A stretch of DNA of 64,000 bases from Oerskovia merdavium (GTDB lineage: Bacteria > Actinomycetota > Actinomycetes > Actinomycetales > Cellulomonadaceae), in assembly GCF_014836755.1 (NCBI RefSeq), contig NZ_JACSQF010000014.1, positions 1-64,000 on the forward strand. The letters run 5' to 3'. The notes beneath the pieces were generated by a model that made no database searches, was not told the origin of the DNA, and saw only the letters and a program-made list of their open reading frames with translations. The translations under genes and the position numbers were made by a program. Positions 17,575 to 24,454 of this stretch are shown here, piece by piece (positions within the stretch are counted from its first letter, which is position 1; every line of letters starts with the position of its first letter).

Positions 17575-17678
17575 GCATCCATGAAATCACGCGGGAACCC
17601 GGGTGAAAGTATGCATAAGGGGGACGGATGTCCAAGAGTGAGCGACGTCTCATTCCGCGGTCACCCTGGGAGCGATTC

Positions 17679-17698
17679 CGCGTGATCGGGATCACGCG
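17679..17698. promoter_or_regulatory. 20-base palindrome with CRP-type core
   Basis: CGCGTGATCGGGATCACGCG is a perfect palindrome apart from the central GG and contains GTGA-N6-TCAC, the CRP/GlxR core. It lies between the divergent lipoprotein (start 17574) and the NAGPA-type glycosidase gene (start 17778), 79 bases upstream of the latter. Confidence 0.5.
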
Positions 17699-17777
17699 AT
17701 GCTGTCAGGTCGGACCTCACAGCGACCGCTCAGCCCGCACCTGCGGAGGGCACACGCCAGGTCCGTAGACCAGAGGC

Positions 17778-18785
17778 ATGACCTTCCACGACCCGCAGCC
17801 CAGCACCTCGTCCGCCCCCGAGCCGCCCGTCGTCGCGCCGCCACCCCGACGGCGTCGACGGCGGCTCCTGCTCGGCGGAGGGCTGGCCCTCACCCTGGCC
17901 CTCGGCGGGACGACCGCGTGGGCGCTCGACCGGTTCGTGGTCGAGCACGTCGAGATCGCCGACGTCTCGGCCTACGAGGCGAGCCAGGCCTCGGCGAGCG
18001 GCTCCGCGGAGGCGGCGACGTCGTCGGGCACCTCGGACGCGGGGGCGGCCTCGTCCTCCGACGGGACGAGCGTGAGCGTGCGCCAGGTCGTCGAGGGCAC
18101 GGGCGACGACACCGTGACGTACTACGTCGCGGACGTCGTCCTGGGGGACGCGACCGACCTGCGCTCGGCGTTCGCCCAGGACGCGTACGGCGAGAACATC
18201 ACCGAGAAGACCTCCGACATCGCGGCCGACAACGACGCGCTCTTCGCGATCAACGGCGACTACTACGGCTTCCGGTCCACGGGCATCGTGATCCGCAACG
18301 GCGTCGTCTACCGCGACGAAGGGGCTCGCGAGGGGCTCGCGTTCTACCGCGACGGGAGCGTCGAGGTCTACGACGAGACCACCACGTCCGCCCAGGAGCT
18401 CGTGGACGCGGGTGTGTGGAACACGCTGTCGTTCGGGCCCGCGCTGCTCGACGGCGGCGAGGTGATCGACGGGATCGACGACATCGAGGTCGACACCAAC
18501 GTCGGCAACCACTCGATCCAGGGCGAGCAGCCGCGGACCGCCGTGGGGGTGATCGACGAGAACCACCTCGTCTTCGTCGTGGTCGACGGACGCAGCGCCG
18601 GGTACAGCCGCGGCGTGACCATGACCGAGCTCGCCGAGATCATGCAGGACCTGGGCGCCACGACCGCGTACAACCTCGACGGCGGCGGGTCCTCGACCAT
18701 GTACTACGACGGCGAGCTCGTCAACGACCCCCTCGGCCGCGGCGCCGAACGAGGCACCTCCGACATCCTGTACGTCGGGGAGTGA
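17778..18785 (+). CDS. phosphodiester glycosidase (NAGPA domain) family protein
   Basis: A 335-residue membrane-anchored or secreted protein. An Arg-rich stretch (RRRRRRLLLGGG) precedes one helix (about residues 30-48). A Ser/Ala/Thr linker follows, then a NAGPA-type domain: DALFAINGDYYGFRSTGIVIRNG, ALLDGGEV, PRTAVGVIDENHLVFVVVDGR, and the family-typical TTAYNLDGGGSSTMYYDGELVN. NAGPA domains hydrolyse phosphodiester-linked sugars and occur in exopolysaccharide gene sets. A glycosyltransferase gene starts 6 bases downstream, supporting a role in cell-surface polysaccharide metabolism. The exact substrate is unknown. Confidence 0.87.
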   Translation: MTFHDPQPSTSSAPEPPVVAPPPRRRRRRLLLGGGLALTLALGGTTAWALDRFVVEHVEIADVSAYEASQASASGSAEAATSSGTSDAGAASSSDGTSVSVRQVVEGTGDDTVTYYVADVVLGDATDLRSAFAQDAYGENITEKTSDIAADNDALFAINGDYYGFRSTGIVIRNGVVYRDEGAREGLAFYRDGSVEVYDETTTSAQELVDAGVWNTLSFGPALLDGGEVIDGIDDIEVDTNVGNHSIQGEQPRTAVGVIDENHLVFVVVDGRSAGYSRGVTMTELAEIMQDLGATTAYNLDGGGSSTMYYDGELVNDPLGRGAERGTSDILYVGE

Positions 18786-18791
18786 CCGGCC

Positions 18792-20027
18792 GTGATCGTG
18801 CTGGTCCCGGCCTACGAGCCGGACGGGAAGCTCGTGCAGCTGGTCTCCGACCTGCGTGCCACGGGCGCGGTGCGGGGGATCGTCGTGGTCGACGACGGCA
18901 GCGGGGCGAGGTTCCGCCCCGTGTTCGACGACGTCGCACGCCTCGGAGCGGTCGTCGTCGGGTTCGCGGCCAACCGTGGCAAGGGCGCGGCGCTGCGGCG
19001 CGGTCTCGCCGAGGTCGCGCGGCGCTGGCCCGGCGAGGACGTGGTGTGCGCCGACGCCGACGGGCAGCACCGCGTCGCTGATGTCCTGCGGGTCGGGGAG
19101 CGGGTGTCCGACGGCGAGGGGGCCGTGGTCCTCGGGGCGCGCGCGTTCGCCGGCGACGTGCCCGTGCGCAGCCGGCTCGGCAACACCGTGACGCGGTGGC
19201 TGTTCCGGGCGGCGACCGGGCTGCGCGTCCAGGACACCCAGACCGGCCTGCGCGGGTACCCCGCCTCGATGATCGGGTGGCTGCTCGACGTGCACGGCGA
19301 CCGGTACGAGTACGAGCTCAACGTGCTGCTGTCCGCTGCGCGCGAGGGGCGCCCCGTGGTCGAGGTCGAGATCGAGACCATCTACCTCGACGACAACGCC
19401 TCGTCCCACTTCCGGCCGCTCGCCGACTCCGCCCGCATCTACGCGCCGCTGCTCGCGTTCTCGCTGTCGTCGCTGCTCGCGTTCGGGATCGACACCGCGG
19501 CGCTGCTGGTGCTCGACGCCGTGACCGGGTCGCTGCTCGTGTCCGTCGTGGGAGCGCGGGGGCTCAGCGGCGCCGTGAACTTCCTGGTGAACCGGCGGGT
19601 GTTCGCTGGTGCTGGTGCTGGTGCTGGTGCTGGTGCTGGTGCTGGTGCTGGGACGGCGGGCGACCGGGGGCGCGGGCAGGGGCCCGGTCACGGGCGGCGG
19701 GCCGCGCTGCGGTACGCGGCGCTCGCGGTCGGGCTGCTGGTCGCGGGGTACGGGATGCTCTGGGGTCTGACCGGGCTGGGGCTCGCGCTGCTGCCGGCGA
19801 AGGTCCTGACCGAGGTGCTGCTGTTCGCGACGAGCTATCAGGTGCAGAGGCGCGTGGTGTTCCGCCCGGGGGTGCTGGGTGGTGCCCCGGTGCCAGGCGA
19901 CGGAGAAGGGCCGACGGCCCGTGCGTCGACGGTGCCGACCGGGACGCCTGCACCGGTCGGGTCGGTCGCGGCCTCTGGGCGGTCGGTCGTCGAGCACGAG
20001 GTTCCGCGCGCTCGACCACGAGGTTGA
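18792..20027 (+). CDS. glycosyltransferase family 2 fused to a GtrA-like membrane domain
   Basis: A 411-residue fusion. Residues 1-215 are a GT2 catalytic domain related to dolichyl-phosphate sugar synthases (IVLVPAYEPDG, VVVDDGS, ANRGKGAALRRGL, CADADGQH, DTQTGLRGYP). The remainder is a GtrA domain with four helices, used to flip or present polyprenyl-linked sugars. Between GtrA helices 2 and 3 sits an (Ala-Gly)8 tract encoded by GCTGGT repeats. The last roughly 45 residues are Pro/Thr/Val-rich, and the stop lies inside a repeat element, so the C-terminus may be extended by that element. It probably acts with the NAGPA protein upstream. The start is GTG, 6 bases after the upstream gene. Confidence 0.87.
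   Translation: MIVLVPAYEPDGKLVQLVSDLRATGAVRGIVVVDDGSGARFRPVFDDVARLGAVVVGFAANRGKGAALRRGLAEVARRWPGEDVVCADADGQHRVADVLRVGERVSDGEGAVVLGARAFAGDVPVRSRLGNTVTRWLFRAATGLRVQDTQTGLRGYPASMIGWLLDVHGDRYEYELNVLLSAAREGRPVVEVEIETIYLDDNASSHFRPLADSARIYAPLLAFSLSSLLAFGIDTAALLVLDAVTGSLLVSVVGARGLSGAVNFLVNRRVFAGAGAGAGAGAGAGAGTAGDRGRGQGPGHGRRAALRYAALAVGLLVAGYGMLWGLTGLGLALLPAKVLTEVLLFATSYQVQRRVVFRPGVLGGAPVPGDGEGPTARASTVPTGTPAPVGSVAASGRSVVEHEVPRARPRG
19605..19652 (+). repeat. GCTGGT hexanucleotide repeat inside the GtrA domain
   Basis: Seven perfect GCTGGT units plus GCTGGG, in frame, encoding (Ala-Gly)8 at residues 272-287 in the loop between GtrA helices 2 and 3. The 6-base unit lets copy number change without shifting the frame. 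Confidence 0.95.
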
Positions 20028-20066
20028 GCTCGCGAACGTCGTCAGAACGACCGCAACCTCGTGCTC
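19992..20066. repeat. three-arm palindromic element, copy A1
   Basis: A 75-base element with arms a GAGCACGAGGTT (19992-20003), b ACCACGAGGTT (20015-20025, a near-copy of a) and a' AACCTCGTGCTC (20055-20066, the complement of a), with a small GTCGT-CAGA-ACGAC hairpin inside. It overlaps the 3' end of the glycosyltransferase gene and is 72/75 identical to copy A2. Confidence 0.85.
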
Positions 20067-20117
20067 GGCGCAGGGGCGGACCGCGGCAAGGTCACCGTGG
20101 GGCGGCGCTGACTCGGC

Positions 20118-20199
20118 GCCGAGCATGCGGTTGGCGTCGGCCGACCATGCGGTTCTCGTCGTGATCGGCCCGAACATCGACGCCCACCGCATGCTCGGC
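20118..20199. repeat. three-arm palindromic element, variant B
   Basis: The same plan as copies A1/A2, including the 11-base gap between arms a and b, but with changed arm sequence: a GAGCATGCGGTT (20121-20132), b ACCATGCGGTT (20144-20154), a' ACCGCATGCTC (20186-20196). The outer pairing extends to GCC/GGC at both ends. Arms differ from A1 at two positions in each arm, and pairing is kept. Confidence 0.75.
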
Positions 20200-20237
20200 A
20201 GCGGGCCGAGATCCGGGACCCCACGAGGCTCACCGTC

Positions 20238-20312
20238 GAGCACGAGGTTCCGCGGGCTCGACCACGAGGTTGAGGTCGCGAAGGTCGTCAGAACGACCGC
20301 AACCTCGTGCTC
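20238..20312. repeat. three-arm palindromic element, copy A2
   Basis: Second copy of the 75-base element, differing from 19992-20066 at three positions, all in spacers; every arm is identical. One change extends the inner hairpin to GGTCGT-CAGA-ACGACC. It lies 107 bases upstream of the rRNA methyltransferase start. No gene was seen in the surrounding 20028-20418 interval. Confidence 0.85.
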
Positions 20313-20418
20313 GGCACAGGTGGGGCACCGAGCACCGAGCACGGTGGAGGGTCGGTGCGGGAGGGGAGCGGCAGTCACCCGATGCAGACCCGCTCCGTCC
20401 GTGCGGGAGAATCTGAGC

Positions 20419-21270
20419 GTGCAGATCATCCATGTGACCGACCCGGCCGACCCGCGCCTCGCCGACTACACAAACCTCACGGACGTCGAGCTCCGCTCGA
20501 AGAACGAGCCGGAGAAGGGCATGTACATCGCCGAGAGCACCACGGTGATCCACCGTGCGCTCCGTGCCGGGCACCGGCCGCGGTCGTTCCTCATGGCCGA
20601 GAAGTGGCTGCCGGGTCTCGAGGAGGCGATCTCCGCCGTCGGGCTGGACGACGGGCCCGGAGGCACGGGCGAGCCCGTGCCCGTGTACATCGCCGAGCCC
20701 GCCGTCCTGGAGTCGATCACCGGCTTCAACCTGCACCGCGGCGCGCTCGCGGCCATGCACCGGCCCGTGCTGCCGAGCGTGCACGAGCTGCTCACGACCG
20801 CCCGGGACGGGCAGGGCGCACGACGGGTCGCGATCCTGGAGGACATCGTCGACCACACCAACGTCGGCGCGATCTTCCGGGGAGCGGCGGGGCTCGGGGT
20901 GGACGCCGTCCTGGTGTCGCCGCGGTGCTCGGACCCGCTGTACCGGCGCAGCGTCCGGGTCTCGATGGGGACGGTGTTCCAGGTCCCGTGGACGCGGCTC
21001 GAGTCGTGGCCGGGCGGTGTCGAGGAGCTGCGCGAGCACGGGTTCACGGTCGCGGCGCTCGCGCTGTCGGACGACTCGCTGACGCTCGACGAGTACGTCG
21101 CGCGCGGGGACGAGAGGTCGGCGTTCGTGTTCGGGACCGAGGGGCACGGCCTGCACCGCTCGACGCTCGCGGCCGTCGACCACGTCGTGAAGATCCCGAT
21201 GAGCGGGGGAGTGGACTCGCTCAACGTCGCGGCGAGCGCCGCGGTCGTGTTCTGGGCGACGCGCACGTAG
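20419..21270 (+). CDS. TrmH/SpoU-family RNA 2'-O-methyltransferase
   Basis: A 283-residue SPOUT methyltransferase using S-adenosylmethionine. The N-terminal substrate-binding domain (about residues 1-120) includes MYIAESTTVIHRAL. The C-terminal knot domain has EDIVDHTNVGAIFRGAAGLG, SMGTVFQVPW, FVFGTEGHGL and IPMSGGVDSLNVAASAAVV, the three SpoU motifs. Substrate is rRNA or tRNA; the exact site cannot be told from sequence. I start at GTG 20419 (VQIIHVTDPADPRL), the usual family start, with GGGAGA about 10 bases upstream; GTG 20401 is the alternative. Confidence 0.88.
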   Translation: MQIIHVTDPADPRLADYTNLTDVELRSKNEPEKGMYIAESTTVIHRALRAGHRPRSFLMAEKWLPGLEEAISAVGLDDGPGGTGEPVPVYIAEPAVLESITGFNLHRGALAAMHRPVLPSVHELLTTARDGQGARRVAILEDIVDHTNVGAIFRGAAGLGVDAVLVSPRCSDPLYRRSVRVSMGTVFQVPWTRLESWPGGVEELREHGFTVAALALSDDSLTLDEYVARGDERSAFVFGTEGHGLHRSTLAAVDHVVKIPMSGGVDSLNVAASAAVVFWATRT

Positions 21271-21334
21271 TGGTCGCCTGACTGGCGCAGTCCCGTGGGC
21301 CGCGCCGGGTCGTGAGGGCGGGAGGGGTTCTCAC

Positions 21335-21369
21335 GGAGCCGCAACAATGGTGGTGGCTCCGCAGAAGGC
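21335..21369. repeat. 35-base diverged direct repeat, copy 1
   Basis: Aligns without gaps to 21418-21452 (about 25 of 35 identical), both ending CCGCAGAAGGC. Read on the minus strand the two begin with codons for Ala-Phe-Cys-Gly and continue with similar residues, which hints at a decayed coding repeat. The whole 21271-22023 interval otherwise holds no convincing gene. Confidence 0.5.
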
Positions 21370-21417
21370 GCACCCATCGTTGGCGGGCTGAGCACCGCTC
21401 GTGCCGCTGATGTCGAG

Positions 21418-21452
21418 CGAGCCGCCACGACGAGGTGGCCCCCGCAGAAGGC
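21418..21452. repeat. 35-base diverged direct repeat, copy 2
   Basis: Second copy, 83 bases downstream of copy 1. It contains an internal GCCAC/GTGGC inverted pair. Origin unknown; possibly a remnant of a gene or of a mobile repeat. Confidence 0.5.
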
Positions 21453-21491
21453 ACTCCTCCTGGCCGACGACCGGTCGCGAACCTTGTATCG

Positions 21492-21543
21492 GGGCCCGCT
21501 CGCCGGGCCCGCTTGCCGGGCCCGCTCGCTGGGCCCGCTCGAC
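21492..21543. repeat. 13-base tandem repeat, four units
   Basis: Four consecutive 13-base units of the form GGGCCCGCTCGCC, with one or two changes in units 2-4, followed by a partial fifth (GGGCTC). Each unit contains the self-complementary GGGCCC. It lies in the gene-free interval between the methyltransferase and narK. Confidence 0.8.
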
Positions 21544-21694
21544 GGGCTCACCTCGACCAGCGCAACCGGCGCAGCCCGCGATGCGCTCCCGCGCAGGCGA
21601 GGCTCCAGCCTGGCGTGAGCGACGCCGTCGGGCACCCGGGAACCGGCCCCGGTACAGAGCCCCATCACGCCGCCTGACCTCGCAGGACGTCGAT

Positions 21695-21710
21695 TGTGAC
21701 GGAAGGCACA
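21695..21710. promoter_or_regulatory. CRP/GlxR-type binding site upstream of narK
   Basis: TGTGA-CGGAAG-GCACA matches the TGTGA-N6-TCACA consensus at 9 of 10 defined positions. It lies 314 bases upstream of the narK start in an otherwise gene-free interval. Confidence 0.4.
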
Positions 21711-21847
21711 AAGTGGCGGGCTCCTCGCCGAGCCCCTCGGTCAGCAGCCGTTCTTCGGGCGAAACGCCCTCCTCGACCCGCCGCCCGCGGGCCTGGCCCG
21801 GCCCGCCGTCGGGCCCCACAGGCGTCCCGGCCCCCAGCCCGCCCGAG

Positions 21848-21861
21848 TTGATCCGCAACAA
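21848..21861. promoter_or_regulatory. FNR-type binding site upstream of narK
   Basis: TTGAT-CCGC-AACAA matches the FNR consensus TTGAT-N4-ATCAA at 9 of 10 defined positions, 163 bases upstream of the narK start. An oxygen-responsive CRP/FNR-family regulator of nitrate uptake would fit the gene downstream. Confidence 0.45.
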
Positions 21862-22023
21862 CGCCCCGCCCCTGCAAAGCAGCAGGTCAGGCGGGCTCGG
21901 AAGCCGCTGTCCCGGTTCAGGACCAAGGGCGCGCGGTCAGGACCAAGGTCCCGTTACCCACGAGTCGATTCGTTCATAAGTTCTGGGTGCCCCACGCCCC
22001 CACTTCTCGGACGGAGACACCCG

Positions 22024-23367
22024 GTGGTCACAGCCGACGTAGCCCCCAGACCAGCACACCAGGTGAGCACCGACGCGCGCCGCGACCTCCTCGACTGGGA
22101 CCCCAACGACCCCCAGCGCTGGGACTCAAAGGTCGCCTGGAGCACGCTCTGGGTCACGACGTTCAACCTCATGCTCGCGTTCATCATCTGGTACCTGCCC
22201 GGGGCCCTCATCCCCACGCTCGGCACGGTCACCGGGTGGGACCTGAGCGAGAGCCAGTCGTACTGGCTGCTCGCCATGCCCGGCCTGACGGGCGGTCTGC
22301 TCCGCATCGTCTGGATGATGCTGCCGCCCATGCTCGGCACCCGCAAGATGCTCACGCTGTCCGCGCTCCTCATGATCATCCCGTTCGTCGGGTGGACCTG
22401 GGTCGTGATGCTCCCGACGCAGCCCTCGTACGCGCTGCTCGTCGCGCTGGCCCTCGCGGCCGGCCTCGGTGGCGGCGTCTTCTCGGGCTACATGCCCTCG
22501 ACGTCGTACTTCTTCCCCAAGAGCAAGCAGGGCACGGCTCTGGGCCTGCAGGCCGGGATCGGCAACTTCGGCGTCTCGGTCGTCCAGTTCGTCGTCCCGT
22601 GGGTCATCGGGTTCGGGATGTTCGGCCTCGCCGGACAGCTCGCGCACCCGCAGAACGCCGAGCCGCGCCAGGTCTGGCTCCAGAACCCCGGGCTCATCTT
22701 CATCCCGTTCGCGGTCGTCGGGGTCGTGCTCGCCTGGACCCTGCTCAGGTCGGTGCCGGTCAAGGCCAACCTCAAGCAGCAGTTCGACATCTTCCAGAAC
22801 AAGCACACCTGGCTCATGACCATGGAGTACGTCCTGACGTTCGGGATCTTCTCCGGCCTCGCCGGCACGTTCGGCATGCTGCTCAAGCAGCAGTTCGGCC
22901 CGGAGTACCTGACCTGGGTGTTCCTCGGCGCGCTCGTCGGTTCGCTCGCCCGCATGTGCTGGGGGCCGCTCTGCGACCGCTTCGGCGGTGGCGTGTGGAC
23001 CGTGGTGTCCGGGATCGGCGTCGCAGCCTCGGCCGGGCTCGTGCTGTTCGGGCAGGTCACGGTCGCGGACGGCGAGACGCCCAGCCTCCCGATCTTCATG
23101 ACCGGGATGGTCCTGATCTTCTTCTTCTGCGGGGTCGGCAACGCCGCGACGTTCAAGCAGATGCCCATGATCTTCCCGGCCCGCCAGGCGGGTGGCGTGA
23201 TCGGCTGGACGGCCGCGATCGCCGCGTTCGGACCGTTCCTGTTCTCGATGCTGTTCAACTACCTGCCGAGGACGGCCGTGTTCGGCGGGATCATCGCCTA
23301 CGCGCTCCTGTGCGCGGGCATCGCCTGGCACTTCTACGCACGCCCCGGCGCCGAGGCCAAGAGCTGA
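22024..23367 (+). CDS. narK: nitrate/nitrite transporter NarK
   Basis: A 447-residue major facilitator of the nitrate-nitrite porter family with 12 predicted helices. Diagnostic features are the basic residue in TGGLLRIVW and the first nitrate signature region AAGLGGGVFSGYMPS followed by YFFPKSKQGTALGLQAGIGNFGVS, with a second Gly-rich region near CGVGNAATFKQMPMIFP. It imports nitrate and/or exports nitrite for the respiratory reductase encoded just downstream. The GTG at 22024 has a GGAGAC site. CRP- and FNR-type sites lie upstream; a terminator hairpin follows. Confidence 0.93.
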   Translation: MVTADVAPRPAHQVSTDARRDLLDWDPNDPQRWDSKVAWSTLWVTTFNLMLAFIIWYLPGALIPTLGTVTGWDLSESQSYWLLAMPGLTGGLLRIVWMMLPPMLGTRKMLTLSALLMIIPFVGWTWVVMLPTQPSYALLVALALAAGLGGGVFSGYMPSTSYFFPKSKQGTALGLQAGIGNFGVSVVQFVVPWVIGFGMFGLAGQLAHPQNAEPRQVWLQNPGLIFIPFAVVGVVLAWTLLRSVPVKANLKQQFDIFQNKHTWLMTMEYVLTFGIFSGLAGTFGMLLKQQFGPEYLTWVFLGALVGSLARMCWGPLCDRFGGGVWTVVSGIGVAASAGLVLFGQVTVADGETPSLPIFMTGMVLIFFFCGVGNAATFKQMPMIFPARQAGGVIGWTAAIAAFGPFLFSMLFNYLPRTAVFGGIIAYALLCAGIAWHFYARPGAEAKS

Positions 23368-23408
23368 CCGTGCGCCCGTCAGCAGTGCGTCCTGCACGCC
23401 CCGCGCCC

Positions 23409-23432
23409 GGCCTCGCCCCCTCGGGCGAGGCC
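23409..23432. terminator. hairpin between narK and the convergent regulator
   Basis: GGCCTCGCCC-CCTC-GGGCGAGGCC: perfect 10-base stem with a 4-base loop, 42 bases after narK and 49 bases beyond the end of the convergent regulator gene. Probably works in both directions. Confidence 0.8.
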
Positions 23433-23480
23433 CGGCCGGGTGCGGCCACGCCGGGAGCGCCCCGGTCGGGAGCGCCCCGG

Positions 23481-24269
23481 TCAGGCGGGCGCTACCCGGC
23501 CCGCCACGAGGATCGGGATCTGCGCGGCCTCGTCGTGGCGCCCCACGTCCACCGTCTCGAGCCGGGCGACGCAGTGGTGCTCCCCGAACTGGGGGACCAG
23601 GGCGGTCGCGCGCCGGCTCGACCCGAGCTCGGCGAGCGCGCCGTTGATGAACCCCGCGTGCAGCGAGCACACGACCTGCGGGGTGCAGCGGGCCGTCGCG
23701 ACGAACGGGCAGTTGTTGAGGACGAGCGCGTCCATGCCCGCGCCTCCCGGCGACGCGACCTGCGCAGCCGGCTCGTCGCCGAGCGTGGGGGCGAACCAGA
23801 GCGCGTCGAGCTTGGACACGAGCCGGGCCGAGACCTCGCGCTCGTCGACGACCTCGTCGGGCTCGGGCGCCTCGGTGAGGTTGCGGCCCCACGTGCGGCC
23901 CACGGCGTACGTCACGGCTCCTGCCTCGGGCACGTTGTCCGCGACCGCGGTCGTCAGCGCCTCGGCCAGGAGGCGGTAGGCCTGAGCGCGCTCGTGCGTC
24001 TGGTTGGGCAGCGTGCCGCGGTACAGGACCTTGGGACGTCCGGGCGTCGTGCGGGTCTGCTGGGTGCGCTCGGCCAGGCCCGCGTCGACGAGCGACTCGA
24101 GGTGGAACCGCGCGGTGTTCTGGTGGACGCCCACCTGTTCCGCGATGTCCTGGACGGACACCGGCGCCTTGGAGTCGCGCAGCAGCTGGATGACGTGCGT
24201 CCGCCGTCCGCCGTGGTTGCTGCGACCCGTCGTGCCGTCGAACCCACCGTTGACGTGCTGTCTGGGCAC
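23481..24269 (-). CDS. winged-helix regulator with putative Fe-S Cys motif (SufR-like)
   Basis: A 262-residue regulator with an ArsR/MarR-like winged helix at about residues 22-85 (HVIQLLRDSKAPVSVQDIAEQ, VHQNTARFHLESLVDAGL, GRPKVLYRG wing). A C-terminal sensor carries four Cys: C187 (NNCPF), C195 (ARCTP), C201 (VVCSLHAG) and C233 (HHCVARL). The CPF-x-ARxxPxVxC-xLHxG pattern matches SufR-like repressors that bind an Fe-S cluster. Sitting between narK (convergent) and narG (divergent), it is probably a redox, oxygen or NO sensor for the nar genes. I chose GTG 24269; the frame is open further upstream. Confidence 0.78.
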   Translation of the reverse strand: MPRQHVNGGFDGTTGRSNHGGRRTHVIQLLRDSKAPVSVQDIAEQVGVHQNTARFHLESLVDAGLAERTQQTRTTPGRPKVLYRGTLPNQTHERAQAYRLLAEALTTAVADNVPEAGAVTYAVGRTWGRNLTEAPEPDEVVDEREVSARLVSKLDALWFAPTLGDEPAAQVASPGGAGMDALVLNNCPFVATARCTPQVVCSLHAGFINGALAELGSSRRATALVPQFGEHHCVARLETVDVGRHDEAAQIPILVAGRVAPA

Positions 24270-24454
24270 GTGCTCGCCCCACTTCTTCCCGTTCCTGGAT
24301 CTCTGGTCCCGAGCCGCAGGGGTGCCCCCGCCCGCTGCGCTCGACACGACAACTCTCGCACGCGCGGCCGGTCCGCCGCACGGAGCACCCTCCCGGGTGC
24401 CTCCGTCGCCCGTGCGTCGAACGCCCCCCACGCAGTCCCCGAGGAGCTCTCGCC

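Noticed and set aside
14567-17695. A long minus-strand frame opposite the second exporter subunit
   Set aside because: Shadow of the ABC exporter; the translated sequence is His/Asp/Arg-rich without domains. The real minus-strand gene here is the lipoprotein at 17131-17574.
19992-20312. Repeat cluster considered as a CRISPR array
   Set aside because: Only three units, unequal and internally palindromic, no spacers of regular length, and no cas genes in the window.
21331-21861. Possible 176-residue gene on the minus strand in the narK upstream interval
   Set aside because: Composition is atypical, it spans two sets of repeats, has no ribosome binding site and no recognised domain. I describe the interval as gene-free with repeats.
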